Source: Pagrus major
Taxonomy: Eukaryota; Chordata; Actinopteri; Spariformes; Sparidae
Reading direction: 5' to 3'
Assembly (NCBI RefSeq): GCF_040436345.1
Contig: NC_133223.1
Coordinates: 15,004,113-15,068,112 of the forward strand
DNA length: 64,000 nt
Part shown: positions 47,701 through 57,587 of the stretch, in pieces
How the letters are laid out: every line of letters starts with the position of its first letter
How positions within the stretch are numbered: the stretch's first letter is position 1
Position numbers and translations under genes: made by a program
The notes under the pieces: generated by a model
Databases searched by the model: none
The model's input: only the letters and a program-made list of their open reading frames with translations
What the model was told of the DNA's origin: nothing

Positions 47701-48919
47701 CTGCACCTCTGTAATAAAACACATCAGAAACTATGAACTATTGGAGTGGAAGAGCACCCAGAGGACACTTTATCATGTTTCATCTACCAAGAGGGCTCTT
47801 TTTGATGCGATCGCCCCCTCTGGACCCCCTCTGAGTCCACCAGTGAAAAGCGCCAGTATTCGATGAGTTGAGAATGAGACTCACAATTAACTATCTTACA
47901 AACTGGACCTAATATAATCCATCACTGCCACCCCATTTTCAGAATTTTTCCCGTCTTGTTTTATTGTGTATTTCATACAATTACACCCAATAGTATTTAT
48001 ATTAATATGGCATATATACTAAATAATTACACTGTGATAAAGGGCCCGTAATCTAAGGTGTTACTGTTTTCTCTTGTCGAATTTATCACTTAAATCTATT
48101 TAAAATGTTCCCTTATGCTTTTATTTTGGAGGATACATTGTAACTGAATGTATCTACATGTAGACAACGGCACTACCCACTAAGATCATGTCAATTTTTA
48201 AGTGTTTTATTTCTTATTACACAAATTATAGTGTAAATTAGGGCTGTCGCGGCATCACATTTTCACTGCACGATTATCTTATCCTACAGAATTCATCTTC
48301 CACTTTGGTTATTGTTTGTTTTGTCTCTTTTTTGGGAAATAAGTTACACTCAAAATACAAGTGTAAGGAGTTGGAGAGAGAGAAAGTCTGTAACCACATA
48401 ACTGTAACTCTACAAAAGTGTACAAAAAGAGCAGTTACACTTAATTTTTCAGTTTTATGGTGGGTGTTTTATGTTTTACAGCGTTCAGGTTTGTAACCGC
48501 CACGAGTGAGACCAGAAAGACACGGACATAATTTAAGAGGCAATGTCTTATTTCCAAGTCGCTATCATACAAGAATTGTTAACACAATATCAATATCTAA
48601 TTCTAAATATCATGGTTATCGTCAACATCGGTATATTGTGACATCCCTAGTATTGTACGTACAGTGTGCCAATCAACCTGTTTTAACCATTTTTCCTGTC
48701 CTGTAATTCTTTCTTTTCTTTTGTTTTACCTAACCTCTTGTCTTCTTCTTACTAAAAGACTCCCATCCATTCAAAATATCCCCTCCTGCTCTCTTGAAAG
48801 TCATTTAACAAAATAAAAGTGTTCAGCTCACCTTGACCTCCTCCATACACACAGACAAATGTGACACAGTAAAATATCAGCAGATAGGCGTGTGGCAGTT
48901 TGTCCATTAGGCTTGACAT
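44756..48919 (-). CDS. btla: BTLA-like receptor B with ITIM-like cytoplasmic tail
   Basis: Exons in transcript order: 48919-48832, 47289-46960, 46873-46835, 46720-46592, 46493-46462, 45064-44756; 927 nt, 308 aa. Leader MSSLMDKLPHAYLLIFYCVT. The Ig domain is almost the same as in gene A (4 differences in about 110 residues; the N-x-T sequon at INDT is kept). The membrane segment is YFYICVGIALLVTALIVF, followed by FYGRKR. The last exon encodes about 100 residues, proline-rich (NDIHPPSPAERPPSQPPL), with one tyrosine motif HRAVYAVIKH, comparable with the GIVYASLNH ITIM of human BTLA. In mammals BTLA binds HVEM and recruits SHP phosphatases to dampen lymphocytes. The 32-nt exon at 46462-46493 is small but in phase with good splice sites. 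A TTAA-type repeat lies in the last intron. Confidence 0.8.
45140..45500. repeat. MITE-like repeat (AAAGGAATAGTTCAACATTT)
   Basis: Common teleost repeat start AAAGGAATAGTTCAACATTTTGGGAAAT, in the intron before the tail exon of BTLA-like B. The right end is not resolved. Confidence 0.5.
45575..45778 (-). mobile_element. hAT-type MITE (CAGTGGCGGACTCAGGATG end)
   Basis: Ends CATCCTGAGTCCGCCACTG at 45778, read in reverse as CAGTGGCGGACTCAGGATG. Same family as copies at 47570 and 54122. Confidence 0.6.
47565..47850 (+). mobile_element. hAT-type MITE copy, worn
   Basis: GTGGTGGCCTCAGGAAGTTT GAGG..., AAAAAGGGCACAAGCTGTAT GTGGTGG matches the copy at 54122. In intron 1 of BTLA-like B. Confidence 0.5.
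48238..48655. repeat. Probable hAT-N repeat in BTLA-like B intron 1
   Basis: Left end TTAGGGCTGTCGCGGCATCA and right end TATATTGTGACATCCCTAG form a loose inverted pair of a kind frequent in fish. Low certainty. Confidence 0.35.
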
Positions 48920-48996
48920 CTTCCTCACCTGAGACCTTACAGATCGACTGAAACTGGAGCTGCTGCAGGGGCACATTTCACTTGTGTTCACAAGTT

Positions 48997-49010
48997 AACC
49001 ACTTCCTGAC
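48997..49010 (-). promoter_or_regulatory. RUNX/ETS-like composite site upstream of BTLA-like B
   Basis: AACCACTTCCTGAC, identical to the site before gene A, 78 bases upstream of the ATG. Confidence 0.4.
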
Positions 49011-50390
49011 CTCCCACGAACAGCTGAAGACCACCTTTCACATGTGTGTATTTCAGTGTGTCATTAAATAACAGTTCACAATGTGCACACGTGTGAAAAG
49101 TGAATCTTGTGTGTTATCTTTGTAAATATAATTCTGTAATACAGCCTTACAGAAACACTTATTCACACAGATTCAGGTCATCCTCGATATTGAATCTGAG
49201 ACACACAGTTCTAAAGGTTACTGAGTGCGTGTGTCACTTCAGGGGCCCGTAAGCAGCCCAGCAGGAAGTTGTGACATCCTGGCGTCAAAGTCAGACTACA
49301 GCCATGAGTGTACATCATTCCACTGAGTGATGAAATGGAAATTAAATCCATTTTAACAGAAAAAGTATTTCCACACAAGCCAGGTTAGAGACAAAAGCCT
49401 TTGCATACTTATGAACTGCTACCATTAGTCAGCAGCGAGCACCAGAGGCCACTTAAATGTTCTCATCATTTTTATGAAATAATAAGATGCTTGCTTGCTC
49501 CCCTTATCCAATCTGTCCAAATCTCTACAGCTGCTGCAGGGGAAGAAAAAAACAAAAGTCTGCCAGAGTGCAATCACAAGTTAGGTAGTTAGGGTTAGGG
49601 TTTTCTTCACAGGTGGAGAATGTGTATTCACACTACACATGTGGCACATTGATGTCATTCACGCAAGTGTTTTAATTTATTGTTTGCTTCAATGCAGCCA
49701 GTAGATGATGTAAGATGCCACTTCCTTTTCTACAGCCAACTGAGGGCATGTTCATGCTCAGTGGTCTATGAATCACCCAGACTGATCCAACAGCGCCCTC
49801 CAGTGTATGATGTTAGGCTACATATGAAAACATGGTTTGCGTTAATGAATATTCTGGACAATTTACTTACTTTACTTATTTCAAACATCAGATATTTGAC
49901 AGCTGAACTTTAAGAAGACTCTTTTAGATGGATTTAACTGCTTTGTGCTTATGAAAGAAATATCTCTGAAGGATCATAGCATCCATACAGATCTGTCTGT
50001 ACTCTTGACAAAGACAATTTGTAAACTAAAACTGGACTTTCCTCTGAACGTGAAAAAAGATCTGCGACTTCCTCATATTCCTCATCACGAAAATTTGCAC
50101 AATCATGCAAATGAGACAATAGAGCAACAAGAGCAGACATCACAGTTCAGGGTCAGCTAACCTCACCTACTGCTGATCTACCTACCACCTGCTAAATGAT
50201 AGTTTCGGTGAAACCTTGGAGATGTTTTTGAGATGTTTTCTTTCTAGAGGCAAAGTGTTGGTGACTCCACCGACAGATTTTATTTGGGACCATTTCTCAC
50301 AGTAAAAATTGTTAGACCATGTTGCATTTCTTTGATTGATCATTCCTTTGATGTATTTGAGGTTTTTCCCCTACAGCATCAGTGCATGCA

Positions 50391-50393
<3 letters not shown>

Positions 50394-50436
<43 letters not shown>

Positions 50437-50482
50437 TGTGTGTGTGTGTGTGTGTCTGTGTGTCTGTGTGTCTGTGTGTGTG
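50394..50482. repeat. (GT)n tract with TC interruptions
   Basis: GT/TG repeat with periodic CTGTG interruptions, about 300-400 bases upstream of the small adaptor-like gene. Confidence 0.95.
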
Positions 50483-50551
50483 GGTGTTTATCTGGTGTGA
50501 GAAACCACCATGCACAGGAAATAAAAATAACACACAAACAGGACATTGTAT

Positions 50552-50553
<2 letters not shown>

Positions 50554-50585
<32 letters not shown>

Positions 50586-50661
50586 ATCTCTCTCTCTCTC
50601 TGTCATCTCTCTCCCTCTCTGACATCTCTCTCTCTCTCTCTGACATCTCTCTCTCTCTCTC
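50554..50661. repeat. (CT)n tract
   Basis: CT repeat broken by TGTCAT and TGACAT units, ending about 130 bases before the ATG of the adaptor-like gene; it may lie in its promoter. Confidence 0.95.
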
Positions 50662-50787
50662 GGCCTGTGAGCACGGTAGAGAGATCAGTGAGATCAGCGT
50701 CTACCACAGTCCTTCCTTACCAACCAGGCACTAGTACCTGTCACCCGCAGACAAATACAGTGTGGACACAGATTCTGTGGGCACATC

Positions 50788-53309
50788 ATGGGAAACTGCA
50801 CCTCAAGGTAAGTAATCATCCTTAAAACGACTATGAGAGGACACTCTTACATGCCACGGAGAAATGTTTCAGCATGTGGTACTTACATTTTAAAGCTTTC
50901 CTGAAACTGCTGCGTTTATTATGTTTGAATTAGAAGAAAATGTGGGTGAGAACATTTTAAAAAAGAATAAAAGAAACATGAGACAGCTGGAAACGCTTTA
51001 CACTTAGCAACAAGAAACAATATTGCATTCTGGCCCTGTTGCAAGATTCTCCTTCTGCATTCGCTACAGCGAGGAAATAGTGGTTGCTGGCTAAGAATAG
51101 ACTGTTTCTGTCATTAACAGGTCAAACACTAAGCATTCACATGAGCAGCTTTTCTTTTCAAAACAGTATGCATTTGTTATAACATGGTGTTGAGAGCATG
51201 CAAAGTTCCAACTCCCATGTCACAGACATAGACAGTTGGACATGGACAGATGTGGGTTTTAGGCATATGTAAAGTGTTTCCTGTTGCACCACTCGCTGTC
51301 ATCTGTTAAGCTGTCAAGGAAACACTGCTGTGGGGTAAAACTTACACCTCTCTAAAGCTGTTGTAGATATTATCTACTGATGTGTTCTGGTATTTTAAGA
51401 TACAGACAACACCAGAATTCGCTAAGTGGAAGTTAAATTAGCACATTCAATCTTTGTAATTGCTTTGTACGAGGGGTGGTTGACAAGTTCATGGCCTAAG
51501 GTAGAAGGAGATGACTTACACAGTTCTAATCTTTAAGTGATTATCAAGTTTGAAGTTAAAGGGGCTCTATGTGATATTTTCTAGCAATTTACATTTATTA
51601 ATCACTTTTGTATCGGCCTTCTGTCAGTGGATTGTAACCTGACGTGAAGTGTAGACCTTCTCCATCTCTCTCGTTGCCTATACAAGCCCATAGACTTAAA
51701 GCTGCTGTAAATTATATGTGTTAAATAGCTCTATATTCCGAACAGATATGAAGTTAGCTAAAACAACGACAACACTTACAGCAGCTTTAAGTTGTTTAAT
51801 GCTGCTGGACTGTGGATTTTTCTCCAGTGCCTCTCTCTGCTCAGCTCATAGAGAGCAATAGTGGCTTACCTCCGTTCAAGTCCGCCAACATAATGACACG
51901 ACCGGGCCCTTAAATAGCTTTGTTTGGTCTTTATGTTTCCGGTTCATGAGAATTGCAGACAGTTGTTCCAGTCCACAGTGGCGATGAGTGCCATCTAAGA
52001 ATGCAGATTTGAACTCATCCAACATCCGTCCTGTTCTCCCAACCCAATCACGATCTCGTGACAACGCTGTGCTTGCTCTGGTTGGGTTTAGGCACAAAAA
52101 CCACATGGTTAAGGTTAGGAAAATAGTTTGTTTTAGTTGCCACAAACATGGCTCATCCCCTTCCCTCGCCTCCTGACATGAAAGTTAGGTCATAAATGCT
52201 AAATATAAATGTGATATGGCACCTTTTGGTTAACATGTCAATGTGGTACACAGCCTATGACATGCACAAATGTGAGTATATCCGTGATATGCAGAAACGT
52301 TAAGTTCCAACATTTTATCCTGGGGACTGGGCTGAATTTCCTGATTTGACACCCCCAGACTTTTACCACTTCCCTAGTATGAAGAAGGAGCTCGGTGATT
52401 GTGATTTTGATGATGTTGTCACTACTGTGGAGCACTTTGTAGAGGTCCAGGACGTCTGCAAAGAAGAAATTATGTAGGAGGGGACTATGTTGAAACATAA
52501 ATGTGCTAGGTTTTCTGGAACTAACTCCTTCTACCATAGGCCATGAACTTGTCCGTCACCTTTTTGTAGATCTGAATGTTTGTGTCATTATTTTGGTCTC
52601 ATCATTTGTATTTGTTCTACTTCAGGATAAAGAAGAGAAGTAAAGGTAAAACCACATTTTTAGTAAAACAAATAGTTTTAATAGTGGTCACTAAGAAAAA
52701 TTTATCAAAATGTATACAGTTTAGCAATGATTAACATTATATGTATATATACACTGTCTCTTTTAGGGAATTCTGCTCCAGATGATAACAGCGGCACAGA
52801 TAGTAAGGTAAACCTGCACACATCAATGCTGAGTCTATTTTTGTTGAGCATAAATCTTATCAGTTCAAGCTTTTCATGGGACATGGGTGTGTTTCTGTGC
52901 TTTTATGACAGCTCAGTCAGAGGTGCTGCCTCGTCTGATTTGCATACTGGGTGAACATTAGCGTGAGGCTTGTGGTCAAAGAAACTGTGTGGCTGATAAT
53001 TTCACTTATCACATCAAAAACGTGCTTGTTGCAGCTGCACTGCATGAAAAAGTTGAATAAATTATTTGTAACATGTGTTCAGGATTGAGGAATTACCATC
53101 TCACTCTGTGAATTGTCTCATGACAGCCTAAGGAGGATGTAACATATGCCTCGATCGACCACACCTCTGTCAAGAGATCAGGAAGACCCACAGCTACCAC
53201 GGATGATGATTGTGACTATGCTACGGTCAATATCCCAGCAGCACTTCAACCAGAGTCTGAGGGCTCATCTAAAGAAGAAATTGACGATGATTATGTACTG
53301 ATGGGGTAA
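50788..53309 (+). CDS. Small predicted lipid-anchored tyrosine-motif protein (orphan receptor-tail adaptor)
   Basis: Four coding exons: 50788-50807, 52626-52645, 52767-52807, 53127-53309; 264 nt, 87 aa, all with GT-AG sites and matching phases. It starts MGNCTSRIKKRSKG: Gly2 could be myristoylated and Cys4 palmitoylated, followed by a basic patch favouring the inner membrane leaflet. It has no signal peptide, Ig domain or membrane span. Tyrosine motifs: VTYASI (Tyr34, ITIM form), CDYATV (Tyr58), DDYVLM (Tyr83, also YxxM, a PI3K p85-type site). The 60-residue last exon resembles the cytoplasmic tail of fish inhibitory Ig receptors. It lies head to head with BTLA-like B (1.9 kb apart) and between two tail-short receptors. 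I know of no named family. The two 20-nt coding exons make the 5' half less certain; the ATG choice rests on the acylation motif and phase. Confidence 0.65.
51478..52553 (+). mobile_element. Mariner-type transposon remnant, interrupted
   Basis: Inverted ends GACAAGTTCATGGCCTAAGG on the left and CCATAGGCCATGAACTTGTC on the right. Inside the right half (about 52325-52500) the plus strand keeps FPDLTPPDFYHFPSMKKELG-like and later CTTTGTAGAGGTCCAGGACG text, the usual end of a mariner transposase. About 51560-52240 is other repeat DNA inserted in it. Lies in intron 1 of the adaptor-like gene. Confidence 0.65.
51560..52240. repeat. Repeats inserted in the mariner remnant
   Basis: TTAAAGGGGCTCTATGTGAT begins a TTAA-type repeat. 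About 52075-52200 carries TTGGGTTTAGGCACAAAAAC, a common fish repeat also seen at 56450. The limits are approximate. Confidence 0.4.
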
Positions 53310-54121
53310 ACAGAACCAACAGGACAATTTCACTCAGGCTGACGATGCCGATCTAGAAGTTAATTTTGTGTCAAATGTTTTGTCTTGGCATCTAAGAACT
53401 TGTTCCTAGTCGAACTGCTAATCAAGTCTTCATCGTCAATGAAAAAACTGTCAAAATGAAAAAAAAAACCATCCACAGTCTACAGCAGCTGGTCGTGGAG
53501 ACGCCAAGCCCTGTGAAATTTCTCTACGAATTTGAGGTAACACAAGCGTGGTGTTCCTTCATCAAGAAGACAAACTTGCATCACATCTGACCTCCTTACA
53601 GAGGAAACACAACGTCAAGACAAGAATCTGCAGCTCTTTAGTCTGATAAGTCTGGATTCCTGAAACATCATGAGATTAGCACGTTATCTGGAATCAATAC
53701 GTTTCTGAAACTGAATTAAAAAATTTCACCATCTTTAAGTCAACGTCTTCAAGAATAGCAACGTTTCCCAAAGCTTCTGACCTGTACCGTACAAGTTAAC
53801 ACCACGTGCTGAATGACAGAATTTTAAAATCACTGTGTGTTTGCAATTTACGCGATCACTGCATCATTCAAAAAAATTCTGATTGCGCATATTTTTGTTT
53901 GCAGATAAGGCAGTGAACAACATGGATGTACTTGGTTTGTGTAAATACTAAAACTTGATTTGAGCACAATATTTGCGCTGTGACCCAAATTCATACTGAA
54001 AGTCCGAGAAGGTTTTTAGCCACAAAAAAGTATATTCAAAGCACAGTATGCTGACGATACAGTTGTCTTTTGAGTGTACTGTTGAAGGATAAAATTCTCC
54101 CACAACAGAAAGGTGCAAAGC

Positions 54122-54345
54122 AGTGGTGGACTCAGGATGTTTGAGGGGCAGGTGCAAAAAAGTAAAAAGGGCACCAGTTGTATGTGGTGGACAGAAAGTC
54201 TTGATTACAGGGCACTTCACCACATTTTGTCCACTGGAAGGGCACCCAAGACAGCACTTTATCATGTTTTATCTATGATAGGGGCATCCAAGAAAGCACT
54301 TTCGCAGCGTTTTTTCAAACATGGGGCACCAGGGGGAAATAAATT
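54122..54345 (+). mobile_element. hAT-type MITE (CAGTGGTGGACTCAGGATG)
   Basis: Begins CAGTGGTGGACTCAGGATGT and holds several GGGCACC...CACTTTATCATG units. Third copy of the family at 45575 and 47565. Confidence 0.6.
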
Positions 54346-55403
54346 GTGTGTGGTGGTGAAACAGTTCCAAATATGGATTAAGTCATGAGAAAAACACATT
54401 TTGCTTTCTCTTTGTCAAGTTTAATTGGCTAAATAGCTTTCCGTTTTGTTTACAATTGTGTCATTTTCAGTTTTCATACATACTGTACATACATACTGTA
54501 TAATGAGTATGTATAATTATGACTCATTTGGACACATCTTTGGTGTTTTTGCCATTCATGCAAGAAGTTTTTTAAAGATTTTGATGACGTACTTTATTGT
54601 TTGTAGAAAAAAAGGTCTTCAAACTTGGTGCATTCAGTGTGTCACTTTCAGTGTAACAGCTCCATTACCCTGTAAACAGAAAGGGACTTTTTAGTCAGGC
54701 TGGCTTATGTGAGAACATCTGCTGTCACTCTACGATTCTCTACTGCCGATGAAAGTTTGATCTTTATCTGAAGTCTGTTGAAACAGAGCCAACGCTTTGC
54801 TCCACCTTAAACTGAAGTTTTAGTCATTGAATTTTAGCCCAGCGTTAAGCTGTCTCAACCAGCCTTTACTAACGTTTACAAGCCAAAACTAAAACAGTAG
54901 CCATTTGTGCCATTGTCTCAATATCCAATCCATGATGGAAGAATTTCATGTTTATGTTACAGTGTCCACAACAGAAACCTTAATCTGCATTTCAGAGTTT
55001 GTGCTCATCTTGCAGTGCTCATGAGAATTGTTGCACGGCTGCACACCAACCAAATATACTAAGAATAGATACTTAAGACTTGAGAATTTACCTGTTTTTA
55101 TGTTTTGTATGTGTCTGCAGAATGCTAATTTGTTGTCAATGCCTGTATCTATGCAGAATTATTTATACGTTTGACTTGATGTGTATGAAATGGAAGAGAA
55201 GTGTGATATCCTGTAGGTTTCCTTTGTTTCATTGTGGGGTTATTGATATCTTTATTGATTAAAAGTTTACACTTTACCACTTTTGTTCACTATTCTGTTG
55301 AATAGGGTATGACATAACTCATAGCATAATCCCTTTGTTTGAAGGTGGAACCGAGAGCAAATCATGTTACTGTGTTCACCAGAAACGGTCAACTGAGAAG
55401 CCA

Positions 55404-56953
55404 GTGGTGGAATGTAACTAAGTACATTTACTCCAGCACTGTTAAGTACCAATTTTGAGTTACTTTTACTTTACTTGAGTCTTTTCTTTTCATTATTACT
55501 ATAACTAATAATTATTACTATTATATTTCATAATTTATTATATTATTTATATTATTATTATTACATGTCTTTACTAGTTATTTTATAAGTTTTGCATACA
55601 AAACCCACCAAAACCTTAAAAAATATGTTTTGTTTCAAAGTAAACTACACAACAGAATATACTAGTAGGGCTGAAATGATTGGTTTCATTGACATTCAGA
55701 AATGTACAAAAATGATCAACATAATGTGAGGACGTTATGTCAAAGATATCTGTTTTCTGTGCAGGGACATCCAGTGAAGTTCACATGCTAACCAGTGAGC
55801 ATGTGACATGTCTTGCGACACAACTCTGTACCTCAAGAATAGTCCAATATAGCTCAGGCCTCCCCCTGATATGGTATTTTCACCTGGCAGATGTGTGCAA
55901 GCGGTAATTTTGGTATATACCACAAGCTCTCTTGGCTTTTTAATCTAATAAACAGACTAAATAAGCAACTATTTAATAGCTTCCAGTTAAATTTCTGTCT
56001 AATTATAATCAAATAAACTTGATTGGCTACTATAATGATAATCGTCAATGTTATTTTTCATGCAAAAACATTCATGTTTCCACTCTAATATGAAGATTTA
56101 CTGATATTTAAAATTAGTTTAAACATTTTTTATGGTATTTGTCAATTTTTTTGAGGTTTAGACTGTTTGGATGAAACAAACACTGTGAAGGTGTCACTTT
56201 GGACCCTGTGTAATCGTGACTGTATTTCTTACTATATTCAGAATCTCCATAAACCAAACAATCAATCGAGTAATGGAGAAAATAATCAGCAGATTACTAC
56301 ATAAGGAAAATACTTATCAGTCAACCCGGTCATCAGGATTACTGCAGGTACGTTCTGCAAACCACAAAAGTTGCAACTTTACGCTAGTTCAAGTTCAATT
56401 TTTAATTTTTAAAATTTTACTTTGTGCAAATGCTGTGCGTATAGTCTAGTTAGGTTTAACCACAAAAATCACTTAGTTAGGTTTAGGGAAAGATCATGTT
56501 TTGTCCTTCCCGGTTATGCTGCTATAACTGTCACGCCACAATCTCCCCCTCCTCCTCCTGACATGAAAGTCAGCTCATATACATGTAATATGAACCTGAT
56601 GTGAGACGTACTGTAGAGATGTTGATATGACACATATGAAATGAATACATTTATCATAATGACAACATTTTATGGACAGTCATTAGTTGCAAACTTACAA
56701 AGTAGTTCAAAGTAAAACACTGCTTTAACATTAATGCATGAATAAAGACGATCTAAATAGATAAAAGAATAATCATACAAGACATTTTTTGTTTAAGCAC
56801 TTTTACTTTAAATACTTTGAATACTATTTTGCAGATTACATTCACAGACATTTACTTCAGTAACATTTTCAAAGCTGACTTGTAACAGTATTTTTACAGT
56901 CTGGTTACAGTATTTTCACTTAAGTAAAGAATCTGAATACTTCCTCCACCACT
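55404..56953. mobile_element. hAT-type non-autonomous element, about 1.55 kb
   Basis: Begins CAGTGGTGGAATGTAACTAA and ends ACTTCCTCCACCACTG, imperfect inverted ends with the AAGTACATTTACT motif of the family seen at 11280. It contains a further common repeat (about 56440-56600). No transposase motif is readable. Confidence 0.6.
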
Positions 56954-57325
56954 GTGCAAAACTAAAAGAGTTCAAATGTGCCATGTTCTGTGGACAGGAA
57001 TACATTTGTGCGGTTTCCTTTTTTCAGTTCAATGAAATAATCAGTGTGAGGGTCAGGCAAATTATAGATGCAGCAGCCTACAATTTAACAGCAGAAATCA
57101 AACAAGTCTCCAGACTCTGTCTTTCAGGGACTGTGGATACCACTCACCATTATGAAGGAATTACTACAGCAAGCAAAACCAGTTTCAATGAACACCTGAC
57201 TATTGTTTGAAGACAGTTGAAACATTTCAGCTGTTCAAGATTTAAGCTTGATATATTTGCATTATTCAGAGATCTTAGCATGATGCAGTGCATGATCATG
57301 ATGGTGGACGATGTTCTGCTCTCCA

Positions 57326-57339
57326 CCAGTAGATGGCAG
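57326..57339 (+). promoter_or_regulatory. CTCF-like motif, copy 1
   Basis: CCAGTAGATGGCAG matches CCASYAGRKGGCRS at every position. Its duplicate at 62688-62701 is identical. Confidence 0.4.
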
Positions 57340-57587
57340 AGCGATTCCTTGGGAGAGAGAAACATAGAGGTGACATGAACAAAATTCACCAGTGGCAGTA
57401 AAACAGACAGAGCTTTGACCTGCAGAGTTACAGAGAGATGACTCACTGGTGCAGATGTGGTTGGTGACGTGTCAGATTGCTGGCATCGCCTGGCAGAAGG
57501 TGGATACACAAACCAGCTCAGACAAGAACCTTGCAAGTGTAATGTTAGTCATTCATTTTTCAGCAAATGAAAATTCTTACCTCAACA

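Larger units (their letters stand above)
53310..57440. other. Intergenic region between the adaptor-like gene and the CD200R-like gene
   Basis: Apart from the listed elements, several stretches (for example 53750-53800, 54570-54620, 54900-54960, 57130-57340) recur in order at 62.1-62.7 kb, marking a segmental duplication. No exon recognised. Confidence 0.5.

Noticed and set aside
49575-49603. TTAGGGTTAGGG, telomere-like
   Set aside because: Barely two units; too short to mean anything.
50284-50825. Long frames rich in CVCV, HTHT and SLSL
   Set aside because: Translations of (GT)n and (CT)n microsatellites, not genes.
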